Origin: Methanosarcina sp. MSH10X1
GTDB taxonomy: Archaea > Halobacteriota > Methanosarcinia > Methanosarcinales > Methanosarcinaceae
DNA: 64,000 nucleotides
Assembly (NCBI RefSeq): GCF_004099695.1
Contig: NZ_SCHL01000003.1
Coordinates: forward strand, 208,763 to 272,762
Direction: 5' to 3'
Positions 37,837 to 47,700 of the stretch are shown in pieces (position 1 is the stretch's first letter; every line of letters starts with the position of its first letter). Below the pieces are notes generated by a model that searched no databases, was not told the DNA's origin, and worked only from the letters and a program-made list of their open reading frames with translations. A program made the translations under genes and the position numbers.

Positions 37837-39096
37837 GTGAAACTGAAAAGGATTCATATAACTTTGTTACTTGCGTTTTTCATTCTGCTGGTATCGGGCA
37901 GCGCAGCATCGGCAAAAACTGCCGTGTATGAAGGGAACATTAAGGACGGGCAGGCATACCAGCTTAATAATTACGTGATCGAAATCACTGATATCTTTCC
38001 TGAAGCCAATACGGCTTCATATTATGTGTATGAGAAGGATAAGGAAGTAACAGACGGCCTGCTGGGTGTGAATAAGAATGCAGATTTCAGTTTTGAGGAA
38101 AAGGGCAAAGTCGAGATGCGCCTGAAGTCGGTACATAGCGGCGGAGTAGTTACGGTTGAAATAACAATGTCAAACTACAGCACAGGAGACCTTTATACAA
38201 ACAAGCTCCTTGAAAAAGGCCGCTCTGAAGCGGTTTTTGCAGGCGATCCCGAGGTCGTGATAACAAAAAGTACAGATAAATCAAAAATAAAACTCGGAGA
38301 GAGCGTAACCGTTACTGTAAAGGCAAAAAACTCAGGAAATGATACTGCACATAACGTTTCGTTTGCGGATCCGAAGCAGGAACATTTTGTCCTGGAAGAA
38401 ACCACATATGAAGTCTCCGGTACCATTCCTGAAATCGGTTATGGGGAATCGGTCCCTGAAACGCTCGTCTATATATATAAGTTAAAGGCAACCGATGCAG
38501 GCGCCTTCGAGCTCAAAGCTGTTAATGCAAGTTACACCAACAGTGCTGGCCAGACCTATAAGGCTTCTTCTAACACGCCTTCCATAAACGTAAGTGAAGG
38601 AAATAAATTGCGTGCAAATGTTGAAGCCAGACTGAACGTTGACAGCTTATCCGTACAAAGAAATGAGAAAATAATCTCAACCATAATCCTGAAAAATAAA
38701 GGTAATGCCCCTGCGCAGGCTGTCCGTGTTGATATCCTTATTCCGGAAAGCTTTGAGTATGTGGAAGGTGGAGAAGACATTGAGACCGTAGATGGAACCC
38801 CCAGGGTATACATTGAAACCCTGGAGCCCAACAACGATAAAGAGTTCACGTACACATTAAAAGCAAAAGAAGTTGGCACTTATAACATAAGTTCCGAACT
38901 TTCTTATGAATATAATAACGGCATAGAAGCAGTAAACCTGAAAAAGAGCAATAATTCGACCGCACTGAGCATCAATGTGAAAGAAGGAAAGTTCGATTTT
39001 CTCATTAAAAATCCGCTGTATATTGTAATTTCTACCATTATTCTTGCAGCTGCTGGCGTTCATATATATAGAAAGCATAAAGAATACCGATATTAA
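37837..39096 (+). CDS. membrane-anchored COG1361/DUF11-type surface protein
   Basis: The 419-residue protein has a signal peptide (1-26, ending SAASA), an N-terminal strand-rich domain, and two CARDB/DUF11-like Ig repeats (about 145-260 and 265-390; each opens with a K/E-x-I-x-T-x-x-x-K-N-x-G-x-A pattern such as TVTVKAKNSGNDTAHNVSF and ISTIILKNKGNAPAQAVRV). A single C-terminal helix (about 393-412, YIVISTIILAAAGVHIY) anchors it with the bulk outside. Such proteins are common in the Methanosarcina envelope. Start GTG 37837. The tubulin-like gene follows 130 nt downstream. Confidence 0.8.
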   Translation: MKLKRIHITLLLAFFILLVSGSAASAKTAVYEGNIKDGQAYQLNNYVIEITDIFPEANTASYYVYEKDKEVTDGLLGVNKNADFSFEEKGKVEMRLKSVHSGGVVTVEITMSNYSTGDLYTNKLLEKGRSEAVFAGDPEVVITKSTDKSKIKLGESVTVTVKAKNSGNDTAHNVSFADPKQEHFVLEETTYEVSGTIPEIGYGESVPETLVYIYKLKATDAGAFELKAVNASYTNSAGQTYKASSNTPSINVSEGNKLRANVEARLNVDSLSVQRNEKIISTIILKNKGNAPAQAVRVDILIPESFEYVEGGEDIETVDGTPRVYIETLEPNNDKEFTYTLKAKEVGTYNISSELSYEYNNGIEAVNLKKSNNSTALSINVKEGKFDFLIKNPLYIVISTIILAAAGVHIYRKHKEYRY

Positions 39097-39225
39097 ATAA
39101 TTGGGTTGGAATATTAGAGAAAAGCCATTCGAGGTGAAGCCTGGGGAGTGAAACCTTGACCGAAAAAGCTGATAAATAACTCCGGATAGGAAAAGTATAA
39201 AATACCCTTGAAATGGAGGAGTTTT

Positions 39226-40341
39226 TTGCTCAATATACTGGTAATAGGAAACGGGCAATGTGGGAACAGGATTCTTGATTCCATTAACCGGCACGCTCTG
39301 GGAGGGGGGAAAAGCTGCAGTAAGCTTGCAAGGTTTTATTCCAGACAGAAATTCAAGAGCCATGTGGAAACTCTTGCACTGAACACTGCAATTAATGATC
39401 TTAAGGAAATGAAATTTACGAAAGCCAGAGATAGAATCCATATCGAGCAGCTGCACGGCGTAGGTGCAAACCGTAATATAGGGAAGCAGGTCTTTGAGGA
39501 CAAAAAAGAGAGAATAATGCGGCAGATTGAAGAAAGGGGCAATTTTGATATCGCTTTCGTGATAACCTCGGCATCGGGAGGGACTGGCTCTTCTTTTACT
39601 CCTCTGCTCGTAAAAGAAATGAAAGCCCGGTACAACTATCCTGTTTATTGTCTCGTTGTGCTTCCTTTCAGGGAGGAAGGAACGCTTTATCTGCAAAATA
39701 CCGCCTTTTCGATCCGGGAAATCCGACAGAGCGGAGCCGATGGGATAATCCTTGCAGATAACCAGTACCTTAAAAATATCGGAGGAAGCATTCAGGAGGC
39801 GTACGACGGTATCAATGACATGATTACCGAACGCATTCTTTTCCTGCTCGATGCCCTTGACAGTGAGATGATGATGGTTACGGACCTTGGGGACTTTAAA
39901 TCTGTTATGAGCGGGGGAGCAGGGATTGCTACAATGGGCTTTTACAGGGCTGAGAGGGAAACATCCATTAAAACCGCAATCCAGAATACCCTCTCTCCGT
40001 CAGGGCTTCTCTTTTCCACAGACATATATGAGGAAGCAAGCCGGGCAATGATCATTATAAGAGGCGACCGTAAGTACCTGAATGTAGATGAGATCTCAGG
40101 TGAAATCGAAAAGCTCTCAGGAGCCATAGGACACGTCTTTAAGGGAATAATCGTGCGCAGCGGTGAATTTCCTCAGGTTCTGTCCGTACTTACCCTGGAG
40201 TCAGCCCGTGAAATGGAAAAGCTGTACGGTGTAGCTATCCAAGCAATCCAGCAGGAAAAAGAAAAAAAGCAAAGGGTAGAAAAAGAAGCCGAGCTTGACA
40301 AAACTTTCTCGCGGATCGAGGGACTGGAACCTGAATACTGA
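39226..40341 (+). CDS. tubulin/FtsZ-superfamily GTPase, CetZ-like
   Basis: The 371-residue protein begins LLNILVIGNGQCGNRILDSI, the GxGQCGN loop shared by tubulin and CetZ rather than the GVGGAG of FtsZ. The nucleotide signature appears as ITSASGGTGSSFTPLL (residues about 112-127), close to but not identical with GGGTGSG. The C-terminal half (LFSTDIYEEASRAMIIIRGD) keeps the second domain. CetZ proteins control cell shape in haloarchaea. The start is TTG 39226 with GGAGG 6 nt upstream; the ATG at 39208 overlaps that RBS. The last ~35 residues form a charged tail. Confidence 0.82.
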   Translation: MLNILVIGNGQCGNRILDSINRHALGGGKSCSKLARFYSRQKFKSHVETLALNTAINDLKEMKFTKARDRIHIEQLHGVGANRNIGKQVFEDKKERIMRQIEERGNFDIAFVITSASGGTGSSFTPLLVKEMKARYNYPVYCLVVLPFREEGTLYLQNTAFSIREIRQSGADGIILADNQYLKNIGGSIQEAYDGINDMITERILFLLDALDSEMMMVTDLGDFKSVMSGGAGIATMGFYRAERETSIKTAIQNTLSPSGLLFSTDIYEEASRAMIIIRGDRKYLNVDEISGEIEKLSGAIGHVFKGIIVRSGEFPQVLSVLTLESAREMEKLYGVAIQAIQQEKEKKQRVEKEAELDKTFSRIEGLEPEY

Positions 40342-40951
40342 ACTAAGGAATTTCTCACTTTGAGGTTTCAGGTTAACAGGCAAGAAGATTACCTTTTTAA
40401 CAGGACTTTAAGAAATCCACTTTTGAAAGCGTCCCGGCTCCCGGTTCAAACTTTTAGAAATTTAAATATCTCTTAAAAACGCGAATTTATTTATCTAGCG
40501 TAACTCTTTTGGGAAGAGATTTATGAATAACGTATTATTTAATTTCTATCCGATCTCTATTAATTTCCATCTATTTTTCTGATATTATTCAATTTTACTA
40601 GCAATTAGCAGATCTTTATTCAATTTTACTAGCAATTAGCAGATCTTTATTCAATTTTACTAGCAATTTAGCGAATTTTTACCCAATTTTTAACCAGCAA
40701 TCTTGCGGATTAGCTTACGGGTTAATACTTACAAGCATCAATCCGCCAAAAACAGAAGCAATCAAAGATTATTAATTCAAGCGATTGGGGGCAAGCCAGG
40801 TTCGAGTTATGCAGCAGGTTTAGTTTCATTCCGGTTTAAAGATCATAATAAATCACTAAATTATGCATGATGTTAAGACTTAAACAATAAACAGGTAAAT
40901 TTAGTTAATTATATGTAATACTTTTACTCTCTATTTACAGAGGATGGTAAC
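40342..40951. other. intergenic region upstream of the ABC importer
   Basis: There are 610 AT-rich bases before the binding-protein gene. They include a 31-bp direct repeat array (separate entry) and TATA-like stretches near 40855-40915 that may form the promoter. No gene seen. Confidence 0.4.
40590..40670. repeat. 31-bp direct repeats, two full copies and one partial
   Basis: CAATTTTACTAGCAATTAGC plus AGATCTTTATT is present exactly at 40590-40620 and 40621-40651, with a third, shortened copy from 40652. The unit itself contains a near-repeat (TTTACTAGCAATTAGC). It lies about 280 bases upstream of the importer operon. No spacers, so not CRISPR. Confidence 0.85.
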
Positions 40952-42163
40952 ATGAAATTAAATTATAGTAACAAATTAAATAAAATTATTTTAATAGGTC
41001 TACTTATTGCTGCTCTGGTAATGACCTCCGGATGCGCGGAAGATTCCGCCTCAAGTGATAATTCGGAAGCACCGGTTCAGGTAGAAGCTTCAGCAGTTGT
41101 GGATACCGGTGAGGTAGCAGAGTCAGCAGATCTCACAATCACGGACGGGTTCGGCAGGGAAGTTACCATACCCGGAAATGCGGAAAGGGTCGTTTGCTCG
41201 GGAGCTGGCTGCCTGCGCTACCTTGTGTACCTGCAGGCTGAAGACTATATTGCAGGCGTAGACAGCATGGAGAAAAAGGAAAACGAAATAGAGGGCCGTC
41301 CCTACGCTATTGCAAATCCCCAGCTTAAAGATTACCCCCTTATCGGAGAAGCCAAAGGCAAAGATGACCCTGAGAAGATAATTGAGGTTAACCCCGAGAT
41401 TATCCTGAAAAGCAGTACAATTGGACAAGCCTCGGATCCTACCGCTGCTGATGCCGACGCCCTTCAGGGTAAGACCGGCATACCTGTGATCTCATTCCCC
41501 TACGGGTCTTTGAACAATGAGAAACAGAGAGACGAGATGTATAGCTCTCTCAGGATGATGGGCGATGCCGTGGGCAAACAGGAAAGGGCAGAAGAAGTAA
41601 TTGATTATATCGACGCTACCATGCATGATCTGGAAAGCAGGACTGCAGACATTCCGGAATCCGAAAGAAAAACCGTTTATATTGGTGGAGTGAGTCTGTC
41701 AGGCGCTCATGGAATAATCTCCACGGAACCTACTTATGCGCCGTTCCTCTGGGTAAATGCAAATAACGTTGCAGCCGGAGTGAGTACAGAGCATGCGGAT
41801 GTTGCCAAAGAAGCACTTGTGGCCTGGGACCCCGAGTATATATTTATTGACGTAGGCACCCTCCAGCTTGGTAATGAAGGTGCAATCGGAGAACTCAAAA
41901 ATGATGCATCCCTTGCAGGACTTTCGGCTGCAAAGAATGGCAAAGTCTATGGAGTAATTCCCTACAACTTCTACAGCACCAACTATGAATCCGTGCTTGC
42001 AAATGCTTACTTTGTAGGAAAAGTGCTCTATCCGGAAAGGTTTGAAGACATTGATCCGGAAGCAAAAGCTGACGAGATATACACTTTCTTTGTTGGAAAG
42101 CCGGTATTCACGGACCTGAACGGTCAGTACAACAACCTTGGATTCAAACAGATTCCACTATGA
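40952..42163 (+). CDS. ABC-transporter substrate-binding lipoprotein, iron/cobamide type
   Basis: The 403-residue protein has a lipobox-like LVMTSGCAED with the lipid cysteine at residue 28. The binding fold (PF01497) starts at LTITDGFGREVTIPGNAERV and includes PLIGEAKGKDDPEKIIEVNPEII. These proteins bind ferric siderophores, heme or cobamides. The next two genes encode the matching permease and ATPase, so this is a FecBCD/BtuFCD-type importer. The ligand cannot be assigned; corrinoid is attractive, given the corrinoid-dependent metabolism of the organism, but that is inference. Confidence 0.9.
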   Translation: MKLNYSNKLNKIILIGLLIAALVMTSGCAEDSASSDNSEAPVQVEASAVVDTGEVAESADLTITDGFGREVTIPGNAERVVCSGAGCLRYLVYLQAEDYIAGVDSMEKKENEIEGRPYAIANPQLKDYPLIGEAKGKDDPEKIIEVNPEIILKSSTIGQASDPTAADADALQGKTGIPVISFPYGSLNNEKQRDEMYSSLRMMGDAVGKQERAEEVIDYIDATMHDLESRTADIPESERKTVYIGGVSLSGAHGIISTEPTYAPFLWVNANNVAAGVSTEHADVAKEALVAWDPEYIFIDVGTLQLGNEGAIGELKNDASLAGLSAAKNGKVYGVIPYNFYSTNYESVLANAYFVGKVLYPERFEDIDPEAKADEIYTFFVGKPVFTDLNGQYNNLGFKQIPL

Positions 42164-42179
42164 TGGAGGGTATAAACAG

Positions 42180-43262
42180 GTGCATTTTGCCAGCGGAGCA
42201 GTTCCGGAAGATTATCTCTTATATGTACGCAGAAAGTACTTCTGGATCATGGGGGGGCTCCTGCTCCTCTTCTTTATGCTTGTTTACTCAATCTCAGTAG
42301 GAGCGGTGGAAATCCCTCTTTATAAGGTAATTCAGACGCTATTGGGTCAAGAACCCATGACCAGATCCGATGAAAACATATGGAGGATTGTCTGGAACAT
42401 CCGGCTCCCTCAGGCTCTGGCCGCAATAGTTGCAGGAGCCGGACTTTCAGTCGCAGGGGTTGTTATGCAGTCTATCCTGCGTAATCCGATCGCGTCTCCG
42501 TTTACGCTTGGAATTTCAAATGCCGGCGCTTTCGGAGCCGCAGTGTCTGTGGTAGTTCTGGGTACCGGGAAGGTACAGTCCACAGTTGCAGACGCCGTCA
42601 TAATAAACAATCCCTACCTGACAACGATGGCATCCTTCCTCTTCTGCCTCCTTGCAACCGGCGTGATCCTGCTAATCTCGAAAATTCGGGGAGCTTCGCC
42701 CGAGGTAATGGTGCTTGCAGGAGTTGCGCTTTCGTCCCTCTTTACCGCAGGCACGATGTTTCTCCAGTATTTTGCTGACGATACCCAGCTTGCAGCAGTC
42801 GTATTCTGGACTTTTGGAGACGTGGGCAGGATTAACTGGCTGGAACTTGAAATAATGACAGGCGTTGTGCTGCTAGCAATCCTATTCTTCATTGCCAACT
42901 GCTGGAACTACAATGCAATAGATGCAGGTGATGAGACCGCAAAAGGTCTCGGTGTCGATGTGGAAAAGATAAGGTTAATAGGCATGGTAGTTGCAGCCCT
43001 GGTCTCGGCAGTGATTGTTGCTTTTCTTGGGGTTATCGGGTTTGTAGGGTTGATCTGTCCTCATATGGTTCGAAGGGTCATAGGCGATGATCAGAAATAC
43101 CTGATCCCCGGCTCTACCCTGCTTGGAGGAATCCTGCTTCTGGTATCGGATACCGCAGCCAGGCTAATAATATCACCATACGTGCTTCCCGTTTCCATAC
43201 TTACTGCCTTCATGGGTGCACCTGCTTTCATTTACTTACTTCTCAGGGGGTACAAACGATGA
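42180..43262 (+). CDS. FecCD/BtuC-type ABC permease
   Basis: This 360-residue protein has ten membrane helices and the family marks WNIRLPQALAAIVAGAGLSV and GVVMQSILRNPIASPFTLGI. A further mark, GVIGFVGLICPHMVRRVIGD, is the loop that meets the ATPase. GTG 42180 is chosen since TGGAGGG is about 9 nt upstream; a TTG at 42138 would overlap the previous gene. Complete in length. Works as a dimer with the next gene product. Confidence 0.92.
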   Translation: MHFASGAVPEDYLLYVRRKYFWIMGGLLLLFFMLVYSISVGAVEIPLYKVIQTLLGQEPMTRSDENIWRIVWNIRLPQALAAIVAGAGLSVAGVVMQSILRNPIASPFTLGISNAGAFGAAVSVVVLGTGKVQSTVADAVIINNPYLTTMASFLFCLLATGVILLISKIRGASPEVMVLAGVALSSLFTAGTMFLQYFADDTQLAAVVFWTFGDVGRINWLELEIMTGVVLLAILFFIANCWNYNAIDAGDETAKGLGVDVEKIRLIGMVVAALVSAVIVAFLGVIGFVGLICPHMVRRVIGDDQKYLIPGSTLLGGILLLVSDTAARLIISPYVLPVSILTAFMGAPAFIYLLLRGYKR

Positions 43263-44041
43263 TTCTTGCTGTTGAAGAACTCGAATTCCTGTATCGAAAC
43301 CGTAAAATTCTTCACGAGATTGCCTTTTCTATCGAGGAAGGGGAAGTTGTAGCAATCCTTGGTCCCAACGGGGTTGGAAAGACCACGCTGTTAAAATGCC
43401 TTAACAGGATTCTCCACCCAAAGGGAGGAGCGGTTCATCTTGACGGAAATAACCTTTTCGACCTTGGAACAATGGAAATCGCACGCCTTATCGGGTATGT
43501 TCCCCAGCGTGTGGAAACCGGAAGGCTTACCGCTTTTGATGCAGTCCTGCTCGGAAGACGCCCACATATCAAATGGGATATTACTGAGAAAGACCTTCGA
43601 ATAGTAGATTCGGTCTTCAGGCTGCTTTCCATGGAAAAACTGCGCCTGTCTTATATCGATGAGATGAGCGGGGGCGAACTCCAGAAAGTCGCAATCGCGC
43701 GTTCACTCGTACAGGAACCAAAAGTCCTCCTTCTTGACGAACCAACAAGCAGCCTTGACCTGAGAAATCAGGTTGAGATTCTTGCCATTATCAGGCAGAT
43801 TGTCCTTGAGCACGGGATTGCAGCTGTAATGACCATGCACGATCTTAACCAGGCTCTGAGATATGCGGACCGGTTTATTCTCCTGAAGGGAGGAAAGGTT
43901 CACGCACACGGAGGAGCCGAAGTTATTACGCCTCAGGTAATCGAGGAGGTATACGGTCTGCCTGTAGTTATCGGAGAGATTGCAGGTATGCGGTGCGTGG
44001 TTCCCGAAAGCCCTGAAGTGGCACTCGTAAATAACCTTTAA
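43259..44041 (+). CDS. FecE/BtuD-type ABC transporter ATPase
   Basis: The 260-residue ATPase has Walker A GPNGVGKTTLLKCL, Q-loop VPQRVETGRLTAFDAVLLGR, signature MSGGELQKVAIARSL, Walker B KVLLLDEPTSSLD, and the H-loop TMHDLNQAL. It overlaps the permease by 4 nt (ATGA) and completes the three-gene importer. The C-terminal ~30 residues (VIEEVYGLPVVIG) are typical of iron/B12-type ATPases. Confidence 0.95.
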   Translation: MILAVEELEFLYRNRKILHEIAFSIEEGEVVAILGPNGVGKTTLLKCLNRILHPKGGAVHLDGNNLFDLGTMEIARLIGYVPQRVETGRLTAFDAVLLGRRPHIKWDITEKDLRIVDSVFRLLSMEKLRLSYIDEMSGGELQKVAIARSLVQEPKVLLLDEPTSSLDLRNQVEILAIIRQIVLEHGIAAVMTMHDLNQALRYADRFILLKGGKVHAHGGAEVITPQVIEEVYGLPVVIGEIAGMRCVVPESPEVALVNNL

Positions 44042-44239
44042 AATCGGGCAGAACTGGAATTCCTTCAAGAAAAAGTCAGCAATCGTTTCAAAAGCAATCG
44101 GGAAAGGAAGAAAATAAACCAGCAGTCTTAAAATTTCGGTGCGACTTTCCAGCGAAGTAACGCCTGTCGGAAAAGACAGAAAAGAAAAACAGAAAAACAA
44201 AACAGAAAAACAGAAAAGAGAAAAAAAGATTTCCAGGTT

Positions 44240-44755
<516 letters not shown>

Positions 44756-44979
44756 TTATATCTTTACCGACTATAACGGACCAATACATCGATCGGGAGA
44801 TTTTAATCCGCCACAGCAAACTGCTGCGTGGCTTTTCAGGAACTCCTGCAAAAGCGTAAATTTCTCGGTAAAAACATCACTAGAGAACGCACCATGACAT
44901 ATATACTTTGTGTTGAGAAGAGGAGGTATTGGGCTTTCTTTGGCGCTGGAAAAACTCTGGGAAAAGATGCCTTTGATCT

Positions 44980-46281
44980 TTATGAATCAGAATCCCAGAA
45001 GCTCAAAACTATTCTTGCCCCGTCAGGACTTATCTGCCCATGAAGGGATTCAACTTGCTCGTCCCTATATTTCCGGGCTTCCTGAATATTTTCAGCTTCA
45101 AGGATGGAAGAAACTGTTTCGTTGATCTCACCTGAAAATTCCTGTTCAAGTCCGGTTCTGATTTGATCTCTTATGTGCCCGGTTATCAGGTCTTGAAGTA
45201 AAGGAAGATCAGCCGTTGCTGCGTTTTCGGGGAAAGCTGTGGGTTCAACCGGAAATCCGGCTTTGAGGATATCTGAAAAATAAGCTGCAAAAGCCTCTTC
45301 TCCGGATTTTCCTTGTACAGGCTCTTCCGATACTCCATAAAGCATGGTCTGGAAAGATTCCTCGGTTTCCTCCCCGAAAACCGACCCGAAATAATCCGAG
45401 GGGAAAAGCAATCCAGTGACCGCCTCTGCTCCTTCAAGGGCTGCCACGTCAAGAGAGGCATTGAAAGCCTCAAAGAGCATCTTACCGGCGTTTTCATCTG
45501 AGGAGTTAAAAGAAGCTTCAAGCACGGAGTCGTTGATACAGGCAAGCAGGACAGTTTTTGAAGGAGCGCTGGCGTAAAGGGGCATGGAAAGTTCTGTACT
45601 TTGTCGGATTGCATTTGCGGGAGGTTCTTCTCCTATGATAAGTTCACTTTGCAGAGGAAAAGCTTCTAAGGGGCGCCAGTAAGCTTCAAATCGATAAGAA
45701 AATCTTCCTGCAGCCTTCTGGTCAAGATATGCCGAGATGGCTTCCATATCCTGCGAGGAGTAGTCAGAAGCAAAAGGATTTAGAAAAACTGAGGAATCAT
45801 TATTTCGGACCGTCAGGGAGAGGGAAAGATATTCAGAGACCAGGTCGGCAAAAGTCCTGTGTTTCTGCTCTTTCCCGAAGAGGGCGTGAGAAGAATTTTC
45901 CACAACCGAATTTTGCGGTATAGAGATATTAAGAGCTTCAAGAGGAGAGATTCCGTATTCGAAATCTTCAAGTTTACAGGAGAGAAACGACTCAAGCAGA
46001 TAAACATCAAGTTCCGAAGAAGTGGTATACCCGGCTGCATAATACTGTTTTTCGGCTTGCATGGAAGGCATCAGCACAATGCTGGCAAGCGAAATCAGAA
46101 CAAGCAAAAAGAGGGCGTCAAAAACCGTGGAATAAGCTGAGCACTCCGCAGCCAAATTTCCTTTTTTCCTTCGGGGTTCTTCCGGGCTTTCAGCGATCCT
46201 TAAATCTCTCACCTCATTCTGTTCTCGGATTCCCGATTTCCGATTCCCGTTTACTGACTTTCCGGCTTTTCTCTCCTTCAT
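44980..46281 (-). CDS. pilin-like-operon protein D: large single-helix envelope protein
   Basis: This 433-residue protein has a charged N-terminal head of about 45 residues, then one hydrophobic helix (about 48-73, YSTVFDALFLLVLISLASIV) and a long extracellular part without cysteine-rich or known domains. It is the last of four minus-strand genes, each with one N-terminal helix after a short charged head, as in archaeal type IV pilin and pseudopilin clusters. The helix lies deeper than in normal pilins, so it may be a minor or tip component. I do not recognise the family. Confidence 0.65.
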   Translation of the reverse strand: MKERKAGKSVNGNRKSGIREQNEVRDLRIAESPEEPRRKKGNLAAECSAYSTVFDALFLLVLISLASIVLMPSMQAEKQYYAAGYTTSSELDVYLLESFLSCKLEDFEYGISPLEALNISIPQNSVVENSSHALFGKEQKHRTFADLVSEYLSLSLTVRNNDSSVFLNPFASDYSSQDMEAISAYLDQKAAGRFSYRFEAYWRPLEAFPLQSELIIGEEPPANAIRQSTELSMPLYASAPSKTVLLACINDSVLEASFNSSDENAGKMLFEAFNASLDVAALEGAEAVTGLLFPSDYFGSVFGEETEESFQTMLYGVSEEPVQGKSGEEAFAAYFSDILKAGFPVEPTAFPENAATADLPLLQDLITGHIRDQIRTGLEQEFSGEINETVSSILEAENIQEARKYRDEQVESLHGQISPDGARIVLSFWDSDS

Positions 46282-46387
46282 GCGATCCCTTCTACTTTCT
46301 CCTACTTTCTCTTACTTTCTCTTACTTTCTCTTACTTTCATGCCACAGCCTGACCTCTAAGAAATTATGTCTTTTACTTACTTTTCG

Positions 46388-47032
46388 TCATGTCCATGCA
46401 GCCTTGTAGATCACCACCGTGAGGATTCCAGGCACGGATTGTGCTGGATTCAGCTTGATAACAATGGGCACAGAGGCTGCGACTTTTTCCTTGCCGCCGG
46501 CATAGGCTTCAGGTTCGATGTTGTCAGGTACGATCTGCCAGCTCCACTGACCATCCCCTGTTTTGATTTCAACCAGAAACCGATAATTTCCGGAAAAAGC
46601 TGCAAAAAGCCTTGCTCTTTCACTTGCTCCGGCGGGGCCAGAAAGGGTATCAATAGCTGCTGCCGAAAGCAAGCCTGAGCCTCCCGCTCTCAACATAGGG
46701 TCGTCTGCCAGGCTTTGGGCAAGAAGGGAAGCGCTCTCGTAATTTTCCAGGGCAAACGAACGGTCTTCATATCCGAAATAGGTCTGCGACATCAGGGTTG
46801 CAAAAACCATAAAACCTATTACTGCAAGGGCTACGGAGAGCAGATCGGCATGCGGTTCAAGCATTCCTCGCTCATCCCTGAACAGTAACGTGCACGTTTT
46901 CTTTGCAGGCTTTGTGATATTTTTGAATCGGTTTACAGCCAGCAGTGGACTTTGGGACAGCTCGTTAAGCAAATTTTCAAACCGGTCACTGATACACAAG
47001 AACGCAACCAAAAGCAGCGACCTCCTCTCCAT
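46388..47032 (-). CDS. pilin-like-operon protein C
   Basis: The 214-residue protein has a helix at about 64-87 (ADLLSVALAVIGFMVFATLM) preceded by FRDERGMLEP, which resembles the R/K-G-x-x-E pre-pilin context. The rest is strand-rich and secreted. The start at ATG 47032 overlaps the upstream gene by 47 nt; a TTG at 47011, placed after the AGGAGG inside that overlap, or a later start nearer the helix, would be possible. Role inferred only from the operon. Confidence 0.62.
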   Translation of the reverse strand: MERRSLLLVAFLCISDRFENLLNELSQSPLLAVNRFKNITKPAKKTCTLLFRDERGMLEPHADLLSVALAVIGFMVFATLMSQTYFGYEDRSFALENYESASLLAQSLADDPMLRAGGSGLLSAAAIDTLSGPAGASERARLFAAFSGNYRFLVEIKTGDGQWSWQIVPDNIEPEAYAGGKEKVAASVPIVIKLNPAQSVPGILTVVIYKAAWT

Positions 47033-47681
47033 CCTTTATATAAATAAGTTTTTTCTTTAACGAGATGTTCTCATTCGGGTTAAGGACGGCTCCTTCTGTT
47101 CCCAGCGTCTGAAGAAAAAATTCAATTTCTGAATAATCGGCTGTAAGAGGAGTATCTTCATCACCCATGGCTCCAAACTTCGTGTTGAGTTTCTCATGGA
47201 GCACGGATTCGTTAAAAGGCAAGACCCTGAAAGCAAAGGGCCTTACAGCCCTGAAGCTCCGTTCCCCGGATACAGCTTCAACACAGACATATTCTCCCGA
47301 GACTCTTACCAATATATCGTCCGAAAAAGGCAGGTTCCTGAAAATTTCCGTATTCTCAAAACAATAGGAAGACTCTTGAGACTTATCCTGAAATTCATCC
47401 AGGGATAAGCCGCGAAACTCATCCTGAAAATCCTGCTGAGCGCCCACTTTGAGATAATCCGACCCTGAATAATCCGATTCCGAATTCCCTGATCCGACTT
47501 TGTCTACTGCGGCTTTAAAGTCCCGGGCCAGAAAATCGAGCTGTTCCTGCGTTTCAAGTTCCTTAAAGCCAGCTACCAGATGAAAAAGTGCCATAAAAAG
47601 TACAGCACTTGCGAGAATGAGGGCTGCCTTTGAAATTAGAAAATCAGCCCATGCCGAGTTGTCACGAGTAAAATCCCTCAC
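46986..47681 (-). CDS. pilin-like-operon protein B
   Basis: The 231-residue protein starts MRDFTRDNSAWADFLISKAA and has one helix at about 16-40 followed by an extracellular domain with two cysteines (about C109 and C129) that could pair. The 19-nt spacing to the previous gene and the 47-nt overlap with the next one show a tight operon. No family recognised. The N-terminal layout is like a pseudopilin, with the helix starting near residue 16. Confidence 0.65.
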   Translation of the reverse strand: MRDFTRDNSAWADFLISKAALILASAVLFMALFHLVAGFKELETQEQLDFLARDFKAAVDKVGSGNSESDYSGSDYLKVGAQQDFQDEFRGLSLDEFQDKSQESSYCFENTEIFRNLPFSDDILVRVSGEYVCVEAVSGERSFRAVRPFAFRVLPFNESVLHEKLNTKFGAMGDEDTPLTADYSEIEFFLQTLGTEGAVLNPNENISLKKKLIYIKDGEEVAAFGCVLVYQ

Positions 47682-47700
47682 AGTAGACCTCCTTCAGATT

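Noticed and set aside
38857..39696. 279-codon minus-strand frame opposite the surface protein and CetZ-like gene
   Set aside because: Covers parts of two well-supported plus-strand genes and has no RBS or domain.
40590..40670. CRISPR-like repeat of 31 bp
   Set aside because: Copies are contiguous, with no unique spacers.
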